From Psychroserpens damuponensis (GTDB taxonomy: Bacteria > Bacteroidota > Bacteroidia > Flavobacteriales > Flavobacteriaceae), in NCBI RefSeq assembly GCF_000826655.1, contig NZ_JXJO01000023.1, forward strand, positions 1 to 64,000: a stretch of 64,000 nt of DNA, in the 5' to 3' direction. Of the stretch, positions 24,461 to 34,027 are shown piece by piece (position 1 is the stretch's first letter; each line of letters begins with the position of its first letter). The notes under the pieces are model-generated. The model saw only the letters and a program-made list of their open reading frames with translations. It made no database searches and was not told the origin of the DNA. The translations under genes were made by a program, and so were the position numbers.

Positions 24461-26245
24461 ATGAAAAAAACTACGGTTTTATTTTTGCTAATACTTCCTA
24501 TATTAAGTTTTGCACAAGAAACAGAAGACGATAAAAACACAACCTTTGATCAATTTTTAAACAATTTAACTGGTAGCTTTGAGACCAATGCGCAATGGTA
24601 CGTTAATGATAATGTATTAGGTGAATTTAGTGATCCCATACCTGAGTTTGATTTAGAAAACAAACATGTAAGAGCAAATAGCTATTTGCGATTAGATTAT
24701 AATTTTCTAGAACACTTTACTGTTGGTTTACAAGTAGAAAGCTATGAACCGTTACCTCTATTAAGTTTCTATCCAGAGTATAAAGGCACCGAACTTTCTA
24801 ACTACTACATCAATTTTAGAAATAAAAAACTAGATATCACAGCAGGTCATTACTATGAACAATTTGGAAGTGGACTGTTATTAAGGGCTTTTGAAGAACG
24901 ACAACTAGGTTTAAATAATGCTTTAAGAGGTGGACGCATAAAATACATGCCTACAAATTATTTAAATTTCACTGCCTTATACGGAAAAAATAGAATTGGT
25001 TTTGAGCATTCTGAAGGAGAAGTTTTTGGCTTAGATGCTAATGTAGATTTAAAAGATGTATTAGGTATTGAAAGCGTATCTAGATTTAATTTTGGTGCGA
25101 GTTACGTTGGTAAAAGTGAAGATTTCACAGCTCCTATTGATGAGTTTGATCCAGAAAACACTTTTGATGACACAGATTTCCCAGAATTAATCAATTCATT
25201 TGCATTTAGATTTGATGTTGACTTTGGTAAATTCTTTGTAAACTCAGAGTATTCTCTAAAAGGTAAAGATATTTCGTATACTTCTGCTTCTGTAGGTCAA
25301 CCAGAAATCATTGAAGGCAAATATTTTGATGGTAGTGCACTTTTGTTCACAACAGGTTATACTGTTAAAGGCTTTGGAGTTTCAAGTACGTTTAGACGTC
25401 TAGAGAATATGGCATTTTTCTCTGATAGAGATTTAATAAAACCAGGCAACAACCCATTTGGAATGGGCAGCATCAACTATACTCCTGCATTAACAAAACA
25501 ACAAGATTACTCGTTATCAAATATTTATTTATACCAAGCGCAATCACCATTGATTATTCAAAATTATGGAGGTCAAGCTGGAGAAATAGGAGGACAAATA
25601 GACATGTACTATACCTTTAAAAGAGGCTCATCTATTGGAGGTAAATATGGTACAAAACTTACGATGAACATGTCATATTGGTCACTTTTAGATGCTACGT
25701 TTGATCAAGACAATTCATCTTATGAAACCGAAATGTTCAAATTTGGTGAAAAGCTCTATAAAGATATCAACTTTGAAGTTAAGAAAAAGTGGTCTAAAGA
25801 TTGGAGCAGTGTGTTATTCTACCAAAACTTATCGATCAATAAAAACTTAGCAATTGAAGGGTCTTACATACCAGATGACGAACATATAAACTCTAATATT
25901 ATCGTTGCAGAAACGACTAGAAAATTTAGCAAAGGACGTTCTATACGTTTAGAATTACAACACCTATCAACCAAAGAAGATAGAAAAAATTGGGCTGGAG
26001 GTACATTAGAATATGTTGTGAATCGCAACCTAGCTTTTTATGTTGCAGACATTTATAATTACGGTAATGATATTGACGAGGAGCAACTGCACTACTATAA
26101 TTTTGGAGGTAGTTACACAAAAGGAGCAACTAGAGTGGCTTTAAATTATGGACGACAACGTGGCGGATTATTTTGCGTAGGAGGTGTATGTAGAATTGTA
26201 CCAGAAAATGTTGGGTTATCTTTAAACTTAACAACAGCATTCTAA
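24461..26245 (+). CDS. Outer-membrane beta-barrel protein, DUF6029-like
   Basis: A 594-residue protein. The ATG at 24461 was chosen because it begins a clear signal peptide (MKKTTVLFLLILPILSFAQ); the in-frame extension upstream to 24350 overlaps the TlpA-like gene. The mature protein is a series of alternating strands rich in Tyr, Phe and Gly (for example YINFRNKKLDITAGHYYEQF, FGASYVGKSEDF, ending GLSLNLTTAF), as expected of a large barrel. From memory, similar proteins next to Omp28/TlpA genes are labelled DUF6029. The ligand and role are unknown. A strong terminator follows. Confidence 0.75.
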   Translation: MKKTTVLFLLILPILSFAQETEDDKNTTFDQFLNNLTGSFETNAQWYVNDNVLGEFSDPIPEFDLENKHVRANSYLRLDYNFLEHFTVGLQVESYEPLPLLSFYPEYKGTELSNYYINFRNKKLDITAGHYYEQFGSGLLLRAFEERQLGLNNALRGGRIKYMPTNYLNFTALYGKNRIGFEHSEGEVFGLDANVDLKDVLGIESVSRFNFGASYVGKSEDFTAPIDEFDPENTFDDTDFPELINSFAFRFDVDFGKFFVNSEYSLKGKDISYTSASVGQPEIIEGKYFDGSALLFTTGYTVKGFGVSSTFRRLENMAFFSDRDLIKPGNNPFGMGSINYTPALTKQQDYSLSNIYLYQAQSPLIIQNYGGQAGEIGGQIDMYYTFKRGSSIGGKYGTKLTMNMSYWSLLDATFDQDNSSYETEMFKFGEKLYKDINFEVKKKWSKDWSSVLFYQNLSINKNLAIEGSYIPDDEHINSNIIVAETTRKFSKGRSIRLELQHLSTKEDRKNWAGGTLEYVVNRNLAFYVADIYNYGNDIDEEQLHYYNFGGSYTKGATRVALNYGRQRGGLFCVGGVCRIVPENVGLSLNLTTAF

Positions 26246-26266
26246 TTAACCACACTATATATAATC

Positions 26267-26300
26267 AAAAAAGCTTCATGACAATCATGAAGCTTTTTTT
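26267..26300. terminator. Bidirectional rho-independent terminator
   Basis: A 14-bp perfect stem AAAAAAGCTTCATG / CATGAAGCTTTTTT (26267-26280 and 26286-26299) with a 5-base loop. It is shared by the convergent outer-membrane protein gene and rsmG. Confidence 0.9.
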
Positions 26301-26302
26301 CG

Positions 26303-26932
26303 TTATCCACGCCATTTTATGGGCAAGTGCACTACTTTTTTTGTTTCAAAGAAATCCTCTTTAAAATAATCTTCTAATTGATATAGCGTTGTCGTTTGAT
26401 ACGATTGTAATTCTTCACTAAGGTCTCCTCCTTTTAAGTATAAAATTCCATTCTTGAGATCGTGTTTTTGTTCTTTTGCAATTTTACCTTTCACCCAATG
26501 TACAAATGTTGGCATTGCTGCCACTGCTCTACTTACAATAAAATCAAACTGCTCATCTATCTCCTCAACTCTACTATGGGTTGTTTTAACATTGGTTAAA
26601 CCTAAACCTTCAACAACTTCATTAACCACCTTTAATTTTTTAGCAATACTATCCACCAAATGAAATTGACTTTCTGGATGTAAAATAGCTAAAGGTATTC
26701 CTGGAAAACCTCCTCCTGTACCAACATCTAATATGTTAGAATTAGGCTTAAACCTTATAACTTTGGCAATCCCTAATGAATGTAGTACATGACGTAAATA
26801 CAACTCGTCGATATCCTTACGCGACACTACATTTATTTTCAAATTCCAGTCCTTATATAGTTCCTCTAATTTTTTAAACTGAAGAATTTGTTCTTCGGTT
26901 AAATCAGGAAAATAATATTGAATGAGCTCCAT
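26303..26932 (-). CDS. rsmG: 16S rRNA (guanine-527-N7)-methyltransferase
   Basis: A 209-residue SAM-dependent methyltransferase that makes m7G527 in 16S rRNA. The SAM-binding motif is NILDVGTGGGFPGIPLAI, preceded by WNLKINVVSRKDIDELYLRHVLHSL, with FIVSRAVAAMPTFVHW later; all are strongly conserved in RsmG (GidB). Full length for the family. A promoter element TACTTTTG lies 16 bases upstream, and the divergent neighbour is a desaturase gene. Confidence 0.97.
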   Translation of the reverse strand: MELIQYYFPDLTEEQILQFKKLEELYKDWNLKINVVSRKDIDELYLRHVLHSLGIAKVIRFKPNSNILDVGTGGGFPGIPLAILHPESQFHLVDSIAKKLKVVNEVVEGLGLTNVKTTHSRVEEIDEQFDFIVSRAVAAMPTFVHWVKGKIAKEQKHDLKNGILYLKGGDLSEELQSYQTTTLYQLEDYFKEDFFETKKVVHLPIKWRG

Positions 26933-26947
26933 TTTTTAAAATTTTGA

Positions 26948-26955
26948 CAAAAGTA
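26948..26955 (-). promoter_or_regulatory. Promoter -7 element TACTTTTG for rsmG
   Basis: An exact TAnnTTTG on the minus strand, 16 bases before the rsmG ATG. Confidence 0.5.
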
Positions 26956-27013
26956 TGTATTTTTATGTGGATATTTTTAAGATTTTATTATCCCTATCAC
27001 AGCATTTATTAAT

Positions 27014-27021
27014 TATCTTTG
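27014..27021 (+). promoter_or_regulatory. Promoter -7 element TATCTTTG for the desaturase gene
   Basis: An exact TAnnTTTG, 50 bases before the ATG at 27071. Confidence 0.55.
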
Positions 27022-27070
27022 CTTTTCATACAAAAACGAGATTTTTCACGTTATATTGAAAATTAATAGC

Positions 27071-28165
27071 ATGAGTAAACAAACATTAACCTTCTCACGA
27101 ACAGATTCTGCAAAATTTTTCAGAACGCTTAACAAGCGAGTTAATAATTATTTCAAAGAAAACAACATTAAAAAAACAGGAAACTGGAAGCTTTATATTA
27201 AAGCTATAGTCATGTTCACATTATTACTTGGACCTTTAGTATTACTGCTAACAGTTGAGTTACCAATTTGGCTACAAATTATTAGCATGATGGTTATAGG
27301 TATTGGTATGGCAGGTGTTGGCATGAATGTGATGCACGATGCCAATCATGGTTCTTTTTCTAGTAAAAAGTGGGTCAATAAACTTATGGGAAGCAGTATC
27401 CACATATTAGCTGGTAACGATTACAATTGGAAAGTACAACACAATGTATTACATCATACGTATACAAACATTCAAGGACATGATGAAGATATTGATGCAG
27501 GACGAATTATTCGTTTTTCTAAGCATTCTAAATGGTTAAAAATTCATCAATACCAAAAATATTATGCCTTTTTACTATACGGTTTATTAACTGTTAACTG
27601 GGCGATTACAACCGATTTTAAACAAACCTATGTTTACCTTAAAAGAAAATTATCATATGGTGATTTTCCTAATCCAGCAACACAATGGACCAAGTTAATT
27701 ATTGGTAAAATCATCTATTACTCTATTTGGGTTGTATTACCAATGGCTTTAGGTTACGCTTGGTGGCAAGTTTTAATTGGGTTTTTAATTATGCATTATA
27801 CAGCAGGTATAATTTTAAGTGTAATTTTTCAATTAGCACATGTTATGCCAAATACAGAAATGCCTTTACCAGATGAAAATGGAACCATGAAAAACACATG
27901 GGCTATACATCAATTATTTACAACTTCTAACTTCTCACCTAAAAGCTGGATGGTAGAATTTTACACTGGAGGTTTAAATAGACAAGTAGAACACCATTTG
28001 TTTTCTAATATAAGTCATGTACATTATAAACACATAGCTAATATAGTTAGAGAAACTGCACATGAATTTAGCTTACCTTATAACGAATACAATTCTATTT
28101 GGACAGCCATTTCAGAACATTATCAACAACTAAAAGAATTAGGTAAAAATCCTAGTTTGGCTTAA
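27071..28165 (+). CDS. Membrane fatty-acid (acyl-CoA/acyl-lipid) desaturase
   Basis: A 364-residue integral membrane di-iron desaturase. ATG 27071 is preferred over TTG 27056. The three histidine boxes are present: HDANH (His89-His93), HNVLHH (His124-His129) and QVEHH (about 314-318). Four hydrophobic stretches form two membrane hairpins. The HDANHGS and QVEHHLF forms place it with front-end/linoleoyl-CoA-type desaturases (delta-5/6-like) more than with stearoyl-CoA delta-9 enzymes. Double-bond position cannot be fixed from sequence. No fused cytochrome b5 domain is present. Confidence 0.92.
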   Translation: MSKQTLTFSRTDSAKFFRTLNKRVNNYFKENNIKKTGNWKLYIKAIVMFTLLLGPLVLLLTVELPIWLQIISMMVIGIGMAGVGMNVMHDANHGSFSSKKWVNKLMGSSIHILAGNDYNWKVQHNVLHHTYTNIQGHDEDIDAGRIIRFSKHSKWLKIHQYQKYYAFLLYGLLTVNWAITTDFKQTYVYLKRKLSYGDFPNPATQWTKLIIGKIIYYSIWVVLPMALGYAWWQVLIGFLIMHYTAGIILSVIFQLAHVMPNTEMPLPDENGTMKNTWAIHQLFTTSNFSPKSWMVEFYTGGLNRQVEHHLFSNISHVHYKHIANIVRETAHEFSLPYNEYNSIWTAISEHYQQLKELGKNPSLA

Positions 28166-28201
28166 TTTATTGTAAAGTTTAACAGCAACCAACCTCACAC
28201 A

Positions 28202-29386
28202 ATGACACAACTTTCAAATAGAGTTCTTAATATGGCAACATCTGCCACACTAGCAATGGCAGCCAAAGCAAGAGAACTAAAAGCAGAAGGCAAAGATATA
28301 ATTGGTTTAAGTTTGGGAGAACCAGACTTTAATACACCAGATTTTATAAAAGACGCAGCAATACAAGCTGTTAATGACAACTATAATTCATACACTCCTG
28401 TTGATGGATACGTAGAGTTAAAAGATGCCATAATAACAAAATTTAAAAGAGATAACAATCTCACATATAAACACTCTCAAATAGTCGTATCTACAGGTGC
28501 AAAACAAGCTTTAGCTAATATTGCCGCAGTAATGCTAAACAAAGGAGATGAAGTAATTTTACCTTGCCCTTATTGGGTTAGTTACAGTGACATTGTAAAA
28601 CTTAATGAAGGTGTACCTGTTGAAGTAAAAACATCAATAGATAACGATTTTAAACTTACACCTCAACAATTAGAAGCGGCTATTACACCAAAAACAAAAA
28701 TGATTTGGTACAGTTCGCCTTGCAATCCAAGCGGATCTGTTTACAGTAAAGACGAATTGAGAGCATTGGCAGATGTACTTCAAAAACACCCAAACATTAC
28801 CGTTGTTTCAGATGAGATATACGAACACATCAATTTTATTGGTGGTCATGCAAGTATGGCTCAGTTTGACGATATGTTTGAGCGCACAATAACCGTTAAC
28901 GGTGTTTCAAAAGCCTTTGCCATGACAGGTTGGAGAATTGGATATATTGGAGCTCCAGAAACCATTGCAAGAGCATGTAACAAAATGCAAGGGCAAATCA
29001 CAAGTGGTGCTAATTGTATTGCACAACGTGCTGTGATTACTGCGCTAAATGAGTCACCATCTCGCGTACAATATATGGTAGATGAGTTTAAAGTAAGACG
29101 AGAATTAATTCTTGGTTTATTAAATGACATTGAAGGATTTAAAACCAATGTACCTGAAGGTGCTTTTTATGTATTTCCTGATATTTCTTTTTTCTTCGGA
29201 AAAACCCTAAAAGGACAAAACATTGAAAACGCAACCGATTTTTCACTCTTCTTATTAGAACACGCCAATGTAGCAACTGTAACTGGTGTTGCTTTTGGTA
29301 ATCCAGGCTGTATTCGTATTTCTTATGCTGCTTCTCAAGAGCAAATCATTGAAGCTATTAAGCGAATAAAGGAAGCGGTTAGCTAA
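28202..29386 (+). CDS. Pyridoxal-phosphate aminotransferase, aspartate aminotransferase-like (class I/II)
   Basis: A 394-residue fold-type I aminotransferase. It has GLSLGEPDFNTP (N-terminal substrate segment), STGAKQALANI, SSPCNPSGSVYSKDEL (PLP-pyridine contact Asn), VVSDEIYEHI (Asp for the pyridine nitrogen), the Schiff-base Lys237 in NGVSKAFAMTGWRIGY and the substrate Arg in GCIRISYAAS. This set fits class I subgroup-gamma aspartate aminotransferases, which move the amino group between aspartate and 2-oxoglutarate. Some relatives use prephenate or other acceptors. It follows the desaturase gene by 36 bp and ends at a terminator. Confidence 0.93.
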   Translation: MTQLSNRVLNMATSATLAMAAKARELKAEGKDIIGLSLGEPDFNTPDFIKDAAIQAVNDNYNSYTPVDGYVELKDAIITKFKRDNNLTYKHSQIVVSTGAKQALANIAAVMLNKGDEVILPCPYWVSYSDIVKLNEGVPVEVKTSIDNDFKLTPQQLEAAITPKTKMIWYSSPCNPSGSVYSKDELRALADVLQKHPNITVVSDEIYEHINFIGGHASMAQFDDMFERTITVNGVSKAFAMTGWRIGYIGAPETIARACNKMQGQITSGANCIAQRAVITALNESPSRVQYMVDEFKVRRELILGLLNDIEGFKTNVPEGAFYVFPDISFFFGKTLKGQNIENATDFSLFLLEHANVATVTGVAFGNPGCIRISYAASQEQIIEAIKRIKEAVS

Positions 29387-29406
29387 ACCTATAACAACAA
29401 AAATTA

Positions 29407-29442
29407 AAAAGACCTTTTAGTAACATTGCTGAAAGGTCTTTT
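29407..29442 (+). terminator. Rho-independent terminator after the aminotransferase gene
   Basis: Stem AAAAGACCTTT / AAAGGTCTTTT (29407-29417 and 29432-29442) with a 14-base loop. Confidence 0.8.
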
Positions 29443-29446
29443 CTTT

Positions 29447-29722
29447 TTAACCATATTGAAGTCTATAAAACCAATACAAAACAATTGATCCCACTATAGT
29501 CCCAATAATAAGCTGCTTTATAAGTAAACGTTTTTGCTCTCGTTTTGTTTTCATCCTAATACGTCTCAACACATGAGGTGATACTTTAGGCATTACATAA
29601 GGTTTATAACCTAATGGACGATTTGAGCCACCATTCATTTTTGTAAATGGTATGCGTTTACCGTTTTTTAATAATCTTCTATTATTATTAATTGTAGTAT
29701 TCATTGATCCAATTGAGCTCAT
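29447..29722 (-). CDS. Small single-span membrane protein, unrecognised
   Basis: A 91-residue protein if translation starts at ATG 29722 (MSSIGSMNTTINNNRRLLK); an upstream in-frame ATG at 29800 adds 26 residues of less likely sequence, and ATG 29704 is also possible. The N-terminal part is Asn/Arg/Lys rich, the middle strongly basic (LRRIRMKTKREQKRLLI), and the last 20 or so residues form one hydrophobic helix (IGTIVGSIVLYWFY). I think similar short proteins occur in other flavobacteria but cannot name a family. It is downstream of trkA-trkH and another small membrane protein on the same strand. Confidence 0.6.
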   Translation of the reverse strand: MSSIGSMNTTINNNRRLLKNGKRIPFTKMNGGSNRPLGYKPYVMPKVSPHVLRRIRMKTKREQKRLLIKQLIIGTIVGSIVLYWFYRLQYG

Positions 29723-29882
29723 AATATCTTTTTTTATACTGAAATATCTTCCAGCAGTCCAACCGTTAAAATTGAAGTATATCAAACCTTTCGAGATCAT
29801 TAAACGATGCCGAAAACGTATTGAATAAAAGTGTAAAAGATAGTTTTAGGTGCGCCCTAATCGTACCAGTTAAAAAGGTCGT

Positions 29883-30137
29883 TTATAATATAAAGCCAAG
29901 AACGATGGCAAAAACAGACAATTTTAAAAGTGTTTCGATACTTGAAGTAAATTGATATTGTCTGCCTTTTAAGCGTTGCTTAATACCAAAAATTGATTTA
30001 GAATTTGTGTGTTGTAAATTACAGTTTACAATAGACTTATAATTTGAATTTAATAACCCTTGAGGTCTAACAAATGTTGTCTCTAATCTAGGTTTGGGTG
30101 AAGGCTCTAATTTTTGTGATGCTAATACTAATTCCAT
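29883..30137 (-). CDS. Small C-terminally anchored protein, unrecognised
   Basis: An 84-residue ORF starting MELVLASQKLEPSPKPRLE. It is polar for its first 65 residues and ends in one hydrophobic helix (LLKLSVFAIVLGFIL), like a tail-anchored protein. The polar part is rich in Ser, Asn, Lys and Gln. It has no family that I recognise and no exact -7 element; its place between TrkH and the other small membrane protein on the same strand slightly favours a real gene. Confidence 0.5.
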   Translation of the reverse strand: MELVLASQKLEPSPKPRLETTFVRPQGLLNSNYKSIVNCNLQHTNSKSIFGIKQRLKGRQYQFTSSIETLLKLSVFAIVLGFIL

Positions 30138-30298
30138 GATTGATTGATTTAATTGATTATACTAGTAAGACGTACTTATCTAATAATTGTTACAAAAAAT
30201 CGCAACCATAACTCGTTAGTAACCAAGATGAAATTCTCGAAATACCTATGGATATTAATATTTCCGAAGAAAAAATATTTTGAAATTATTTTTAAAAT

Positions 30299-31792
30299 CT
30301 ATCTATTTCTCCAGAAAAAAGGAGTCAATAATATTAAAACTGTGAAGAGTTCTAATCGGCCAATAAGCATCAAAAATGCCGACCACCATTTTCCTAGAGC
30401 AGGCAATTCTGCATAGTTATTTACTGGTCCGTAATTACCCAACGCAGGACCAACATTTCCTAAACTAGAAGCCGATAAACCTATGGCAGACTCAAAATCT
30501 ATGTGCATCATAGAAAACACTAAAGCACCAACAATAAACGATAACATGTATAGGATAAAGAATCCTAATATGTTAAAAACAATAGTACCTGTAACCGCTT
30601 TCTTGTTATAGCGCACAGGCAAAATTGCATTAGGATGTAATGCACGTTTAAACTCTAGAAATCCGTTTTTAATCATAATCATGTGCCTTACTACCTTAAC
30701 ACCTCCTGAGGTACTTCCTGCCGAACCACCTAAAAACATAAGACCAAAAAAGAACACCACCAAAAATGGTGTCCACAAGGTATAATCTGCCGTTACAAAA
30801 CCGGTTGTTGTTATGATGGCTATTACCTGAAAAAGTGCATGTCTAAATGAGGCTTCGGCTTTTCCAAAAACCATGGGATGATCAATAGATGAGATTGAAA
30901 AATCTGCTCTAAAATAGATGATTACAGCCGCTATAATTGTAAATAAGGCTACGAATTTAAAATACAATTTAAACTCTTCATCTTGGATGGCCTTTTGCAC
31001 TTTACCCTTAAATGCAAAGTAACTTAGTACAAAGTTTGCACCTGCCAAAAACATAAAAACAATGATAATATATTGTATTACAGGTTGCCCATTCCAATAG
31101 GCAACACTTGCATTTTTTGTTGAAAACCCACCTGTAGACAACGTACATAGCGAATGGTTTATGGCATCAAAAAATGTCATTCCTGCCACTTGAAGTAAAA
31201 TGGTTTCGGCAGCAGTATAACCAAAATAGATAAGCCATAGTCGTTTTGCTGTATCTGTAATTCTTGGGTGTAATTTATCGGCATTAGGTCCTGGAGCTTC
31301 TGCGGCAAAAAGCTGCATACCTCCAATTCCTAACAAAGGTAAAATAGCAATAGCGAGAACGATAATTCCCATACCACCAATCCAATGTGTCATACTTCTC
31401 CAAAATAATATCCCTTTTGGAACGGCTTCAATATCATTTAAAATACTAGCTCCTGTGGTTGTATAGCCTGACATGGTTTCAAAAAAGGCATCTGTAAAAC
31501 TAGGTATGGCTCCAGATATTAGATAAGGAATTGTTCCGGTAAGCGCCATGACAATCCAACCAAAGGCTACCACAATATAACCATCTCTTTTATTGAGTTC
31601 TTTTTTATGCTCTTTAGTAGTTATCATTAAAACACCTCCCAATAAAAGCACTATAAGACCAGAAGACAAAAGCTCTAAGGTTACACCATCCTCATAAACA
31701 AGACTTATAACTGTTGATAGTAACATAAAACCTCCATTAAAAAGGCATAATAACCCGAAAAAATGACAAATGATTTTGTAGTTAAGTTTCAT
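30299..31792 (-). CDS. trkH: Trk-type potassium uptake channel subunit TrkH
   Basis: A 497-residue membrane protein with about ten transmembrane helices and the four-fold pore-loop repeat of TrkH/KtrB: selectivity-filter-like segments TTTGASIL, STGGFSTKNAS, TTTGFVTADY and SLGNVGPALG. The segment GSAGSTSGGVKVVRH is typical of the third repeat. It imports K+ together with the cytoplasmic regulator TrkA, encoded 8 bp upstream in the same operon. Full length. Confidence 0.95.
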   Translation of the reverse strand: MKLNYKIICHFFGLLCLFNGGFMLLSTVISLVYEDGVTLELLSSGLIVLLLGGVLMITTKEHKKELNKRDGYIVVAFGWIVMALTGTIPYLISGAIPSFTDAFFETMSGYTTTGASILNDIEAVPKGILFWRSMTHWIGGMGIIVLAIAILPLLGIGGMQLFAAEAPGPNADKLHPRITDTAKRLWLIYFGYTAAETILLQVAGMTFFDAINHSLCTLSTGGFSTKNASVAYWNGQPVIQYIIIVFMFLAGANFVLSYFAFKGKVQKAIQDEEFKLYFKFVALFTIIAAVIIYFRADFSISSIDHPMVFGKAEASFRHALFQVIAIITTTGFVTADYTLWTPFLVVFFFGLMFLGGSAGSTSGGVKVVRHMIMIKNGFLEFKRALHPNAILPVRYNKKAVTGTIVFNILGFFILYMLSFIVGALVFSMMHIDFESAIGLSASSLGNVGPALGNYGPVNNYAELPALGKWWSAFLMLIGRLELFTVLILLTPFFWRNR

Positions 31793-31800
31793 AGATGAGA

Positions 31801-33150
31801 TTAGAAAAAGAAACGTTCTACTTGAGTGATTGATCTAGGTAATGAGCATACAACAACCTTATCTCCTAATTGGATTTGAAAATCTCCTAACGGAATAACA
31901 CCTACATCATCTCTAATAACACCTCCAATTATCGCAGATCTAGGAAAATCTAAATCTTTAATTTTCTTTTTAGTGATTTTAGAATTCGAATTAACCTCAA
32001 ACTCTAATAACTCGGCATTCATATTAGTTAATTTGGTCATCGCCACAACTTCACCACGACGTATATATCTAAAAATATTATTCGCAGCCAATAGCTTTTT
32101 ATTGATTAAGGTATCAATACCAATAGATTGAGACAATTGGTAGTAATCCATATTCTCAACTAATGCAATCGTTTTTTTAACGCCTTTTGATTTTGCTACA
32201 AGGCAGGACATAATATTGGTTTCAGAATTACCAGTAACCGAAATAAATGCATCCATGTCACTAATATTTTCTTCATCTAGCAATTCTACATTTCTTCCAT
32301 CTCCATTAATAACTAGAGCTTTTGCTAAGTCATCGGCACATTCAAAAGCAATTTCGCTATCTTTTTCAATGAGTTTTACTCTAAATTTACTTTCACAAAG
32401 ATCTTTGGCTGTTTTATAACCAATTTTACTTCCGCCTAAAATCATAATGTTTTTAAGCTCTGTTTTTACTTTTCCAGATAATTGAAATAGCTCTTCATCA
32501 CCACCTTTTGAGGTCATAAACACAACTTTATCACCTTCTTTAAATTCAGTATCTCCTCTAGGGATTATTGTATATTGCGTTCCAAAACGTTGTATTGCGA
32601 TGGGAACAAAGTGTAATTCTGGAAACACTTCAGCAGCTTCTCTCACGGTTTTACCAACAAAGCTAGCTGTTCTTGACAATCGTAAACTAAGCATGGTTAG
32701 TTTCCCTTCTTCAAACTCATACGTATCATTAAAACCGTACTGATTAAGAAGTAATTCTATTTCTGAGGCTGCTAAGTTTTCTGGTGAGATTAATTCGTCA
32801 ATACCAAATTTTGCAAATCCTATATCGTCCGTTTCATCTAAAAACTCTGAATTGGATATTCTAGCAATTGTTTGTTTGGCACCTAATTGCTTAGCAAGCA
32901 CACACGCTGTAATGTTGGTAGTTTCCGAAGATGTTACAGCAATAAATAATGCGGCTCTATTAATTCTTGCATCTCTTAAAATTGAAATCGATGTAACATC
33001 ACCCTTAATTACTCTAATATCTAAATGATCACTAGCATAAGCCAAACTATTTTTGTCTGTATCAATTAATGTGATCTCTTGAGACTCGTATGATAAAAGC
33101 TTGGCGAGATGAAATCCTACTTCTCCAGCACCTGCTATAATTATTTTCAT
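31801..33150 (-). CDS. trkA: Trk potassium system NAD-binding regulator TrkA
   Basis: A 449-residue cytoplasmic ring-forming regulator with two RCK repeats. Each has a Rossmann RCK_N domain (MKIIIAGAGEVGFHLAKLL at the N-terminus; MILGGSKIGYKTAKDL in the second) followed by an RCK_C domain (about 140-220 and 370-449). ATG 33150 was chosen because the Rossmann strand starts directly after it; the upstream ATG at 33174 adds eight unlikely residues. It gates TrkH in response to nucleotides. A TATATTTG promoter lies 26 bases upstream, divergent from ubiE. Confidence 0.95.
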   Translation of the reverse strand: MKIIIAGAGEVGFHLAKLLSYESQEITLIDTDKNSLAYASDHLDIRVIKGDVTSISILRDARINRAALFIAVTSSETTNITACVLAKQLGAKQTIARISNSEFLDETDDIGFAKFGIDELISPENLAASEIELLLNQYGFNDTYEFEEGKLTMLSLRLSRTASFVGKTVREAAEVFPELHFVPIAIQRFGTQYTIIPRGDTEFKEGDKVVFMTSKGGDEELFQLSGKVKTELKNIMILGGSKIGYKTAKDLCESKFRVKLIEKDSEIAFECADDLAKALVINGDGRNVELLDEENISDMDAFISVTGNSETNIMSCLVAKSKGVKKTIALVENMDYYQLSQSIGIDTLINKKLLAANNIFRYIRRGEVVAMTKLTNMNAELLEFEVNSNSKITKKKIKDLDFPRSAIIGGVIRDDVGVIPLGDFQIQLGDKVVVCSLPRSITQVERFFF

Positions 33151-33175
33151 AGAAATTTTTGTTCGAAATAACATG

Positions 33176-33183
33176 CAAATATA
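33176..33183 (-). promoter_or_regulatory. Promoter -7 element TATATTTG for trkA-trkH
   Basis: An exact TAnnTTTG on the minus strand, 26 bases before the trkA ATG. It is paired with an identical element for ubiE at 33252-33259. Confidence 0.65.
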
Positions 33184-33251
33184 CTATATTATTATGTGAT
33201 AAAGCTATTTACAAATAAGAGCTACTATTATTTAATGCTATTAGAATTAAG

Positions 33252-33259
33252 TATATTTG
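33252..33259 (+). promoter_or_regulatory. Promoter -7 element TATATTTG for ubiE
   Basis: An exact TAnnTTTG, 11 bases before the ubiE ATG at 33271, which implies a very short leader. Confidence 0.6.
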
Positions 33260-33270
33260 CAAAAAAAGAA

Positions 33271-34002
33271 ATGTCCTCAAAAGTTACTCCATACAAGGAT
33301 AGTGATTTGAACAAAAAGCAACAAGTCGCTCAAATGTTTGATAATATATCAAAAGAATACGATGGTTTAAATCGTGTTATTTCTTTTGGCATTGATATCA
33401 AATGGCGAAATAAAGTGGTTGATATTGTTACTAAAACCAATCCGCAACGTATTTTAGACATCGCTACCGGAACCGGTGATTTAGCTATTAGTTTAGCCAA
33501 AACTAATGCTAAAGAAATTATAGGTTTAGATATTAGTGACGGCATGTTAGAAGTAGGTCGGCAAAAAATAAAACATAAAAATTTAGACAACCTCATCTCT
33601 ATGGTTGTTGGAGACTCTGAAGATTTACCCTTTGAAGATGATAGTTTTGATGCTATTACGGTTGCTTTTGGTGTTAGAAATTTTGAAACCCTTGAAAAAG
33701 GATTGGCCGAAATACTTAGAGTTTTAAAACCTAATGGCACATTTGTAATTTTAGAAACCTCTGTGCCTACAAAAACACCTTTTAAGCAAGGCTATAAATT
33801 CTACACCAAATACGTTATGTCAACGATTGGAAAACTGTTTTCGAAAGATCAATCTGCATACAGTTATTTACAAGAATCTGCATCTGTTTTTCCTTATGGT
33901 GAGGTTTTAAACAATATTTTACGTAAAATTGGGTTTATTAACGTGCAAGACAAACCTCAAACTTTAGGCGTTGCTACAATTTATATAGCATCTAAGGCTT
34001 AA
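33271..34002 (+). CDS. ubiE: Demethylmenaquinone/ubiquinone methyltransferase
   Basis: A 243-residue SAM methyltransferase; in Bacteroidota it methylates demethylmenaquinone to menaquinone, the quinone that NQR would reduce. ATG 33271 is chosen because the promoter at 33252-33259 lies inside the longer ORF and the family begins near [24 protein letters not shown] motif [17 protein letters not shown]; family signature [27 protein letters not shown]. The neighbouring order ubiE-porT is, as I recall, conserved in flavobacteria. Confidence 0.95.
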   Translation: MSSKVTPYKDSDLNKKQQVAQMFDNISKEYDGLNRVISFGIDIKWRNKVVDIVTKTNPQRILDIATGTGDLAISLAKTNAKEIIGLDISDGMLEVGRQKIKHKNLDNLISMVVGDSEDLPFEDDSFDAITVAFGVRNFETLEKGLAEILRVLKPNGTFVILETSVPTKTPFKQGYKFYTKYVMSTIGKLFSKDQSAYSYLQESASVFPYGEVLNNILRKIGFINVQDKPQTLGVATIYIASKA

Positions 34003-34027
34003 AGCTTTATAGTCATTATCGTAATTT

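Noticed and set aside
33330-33740. 136-codon ORF opposite ubiE
   Set aside because: Antisense shadow of ubiE, with no independent evidence.
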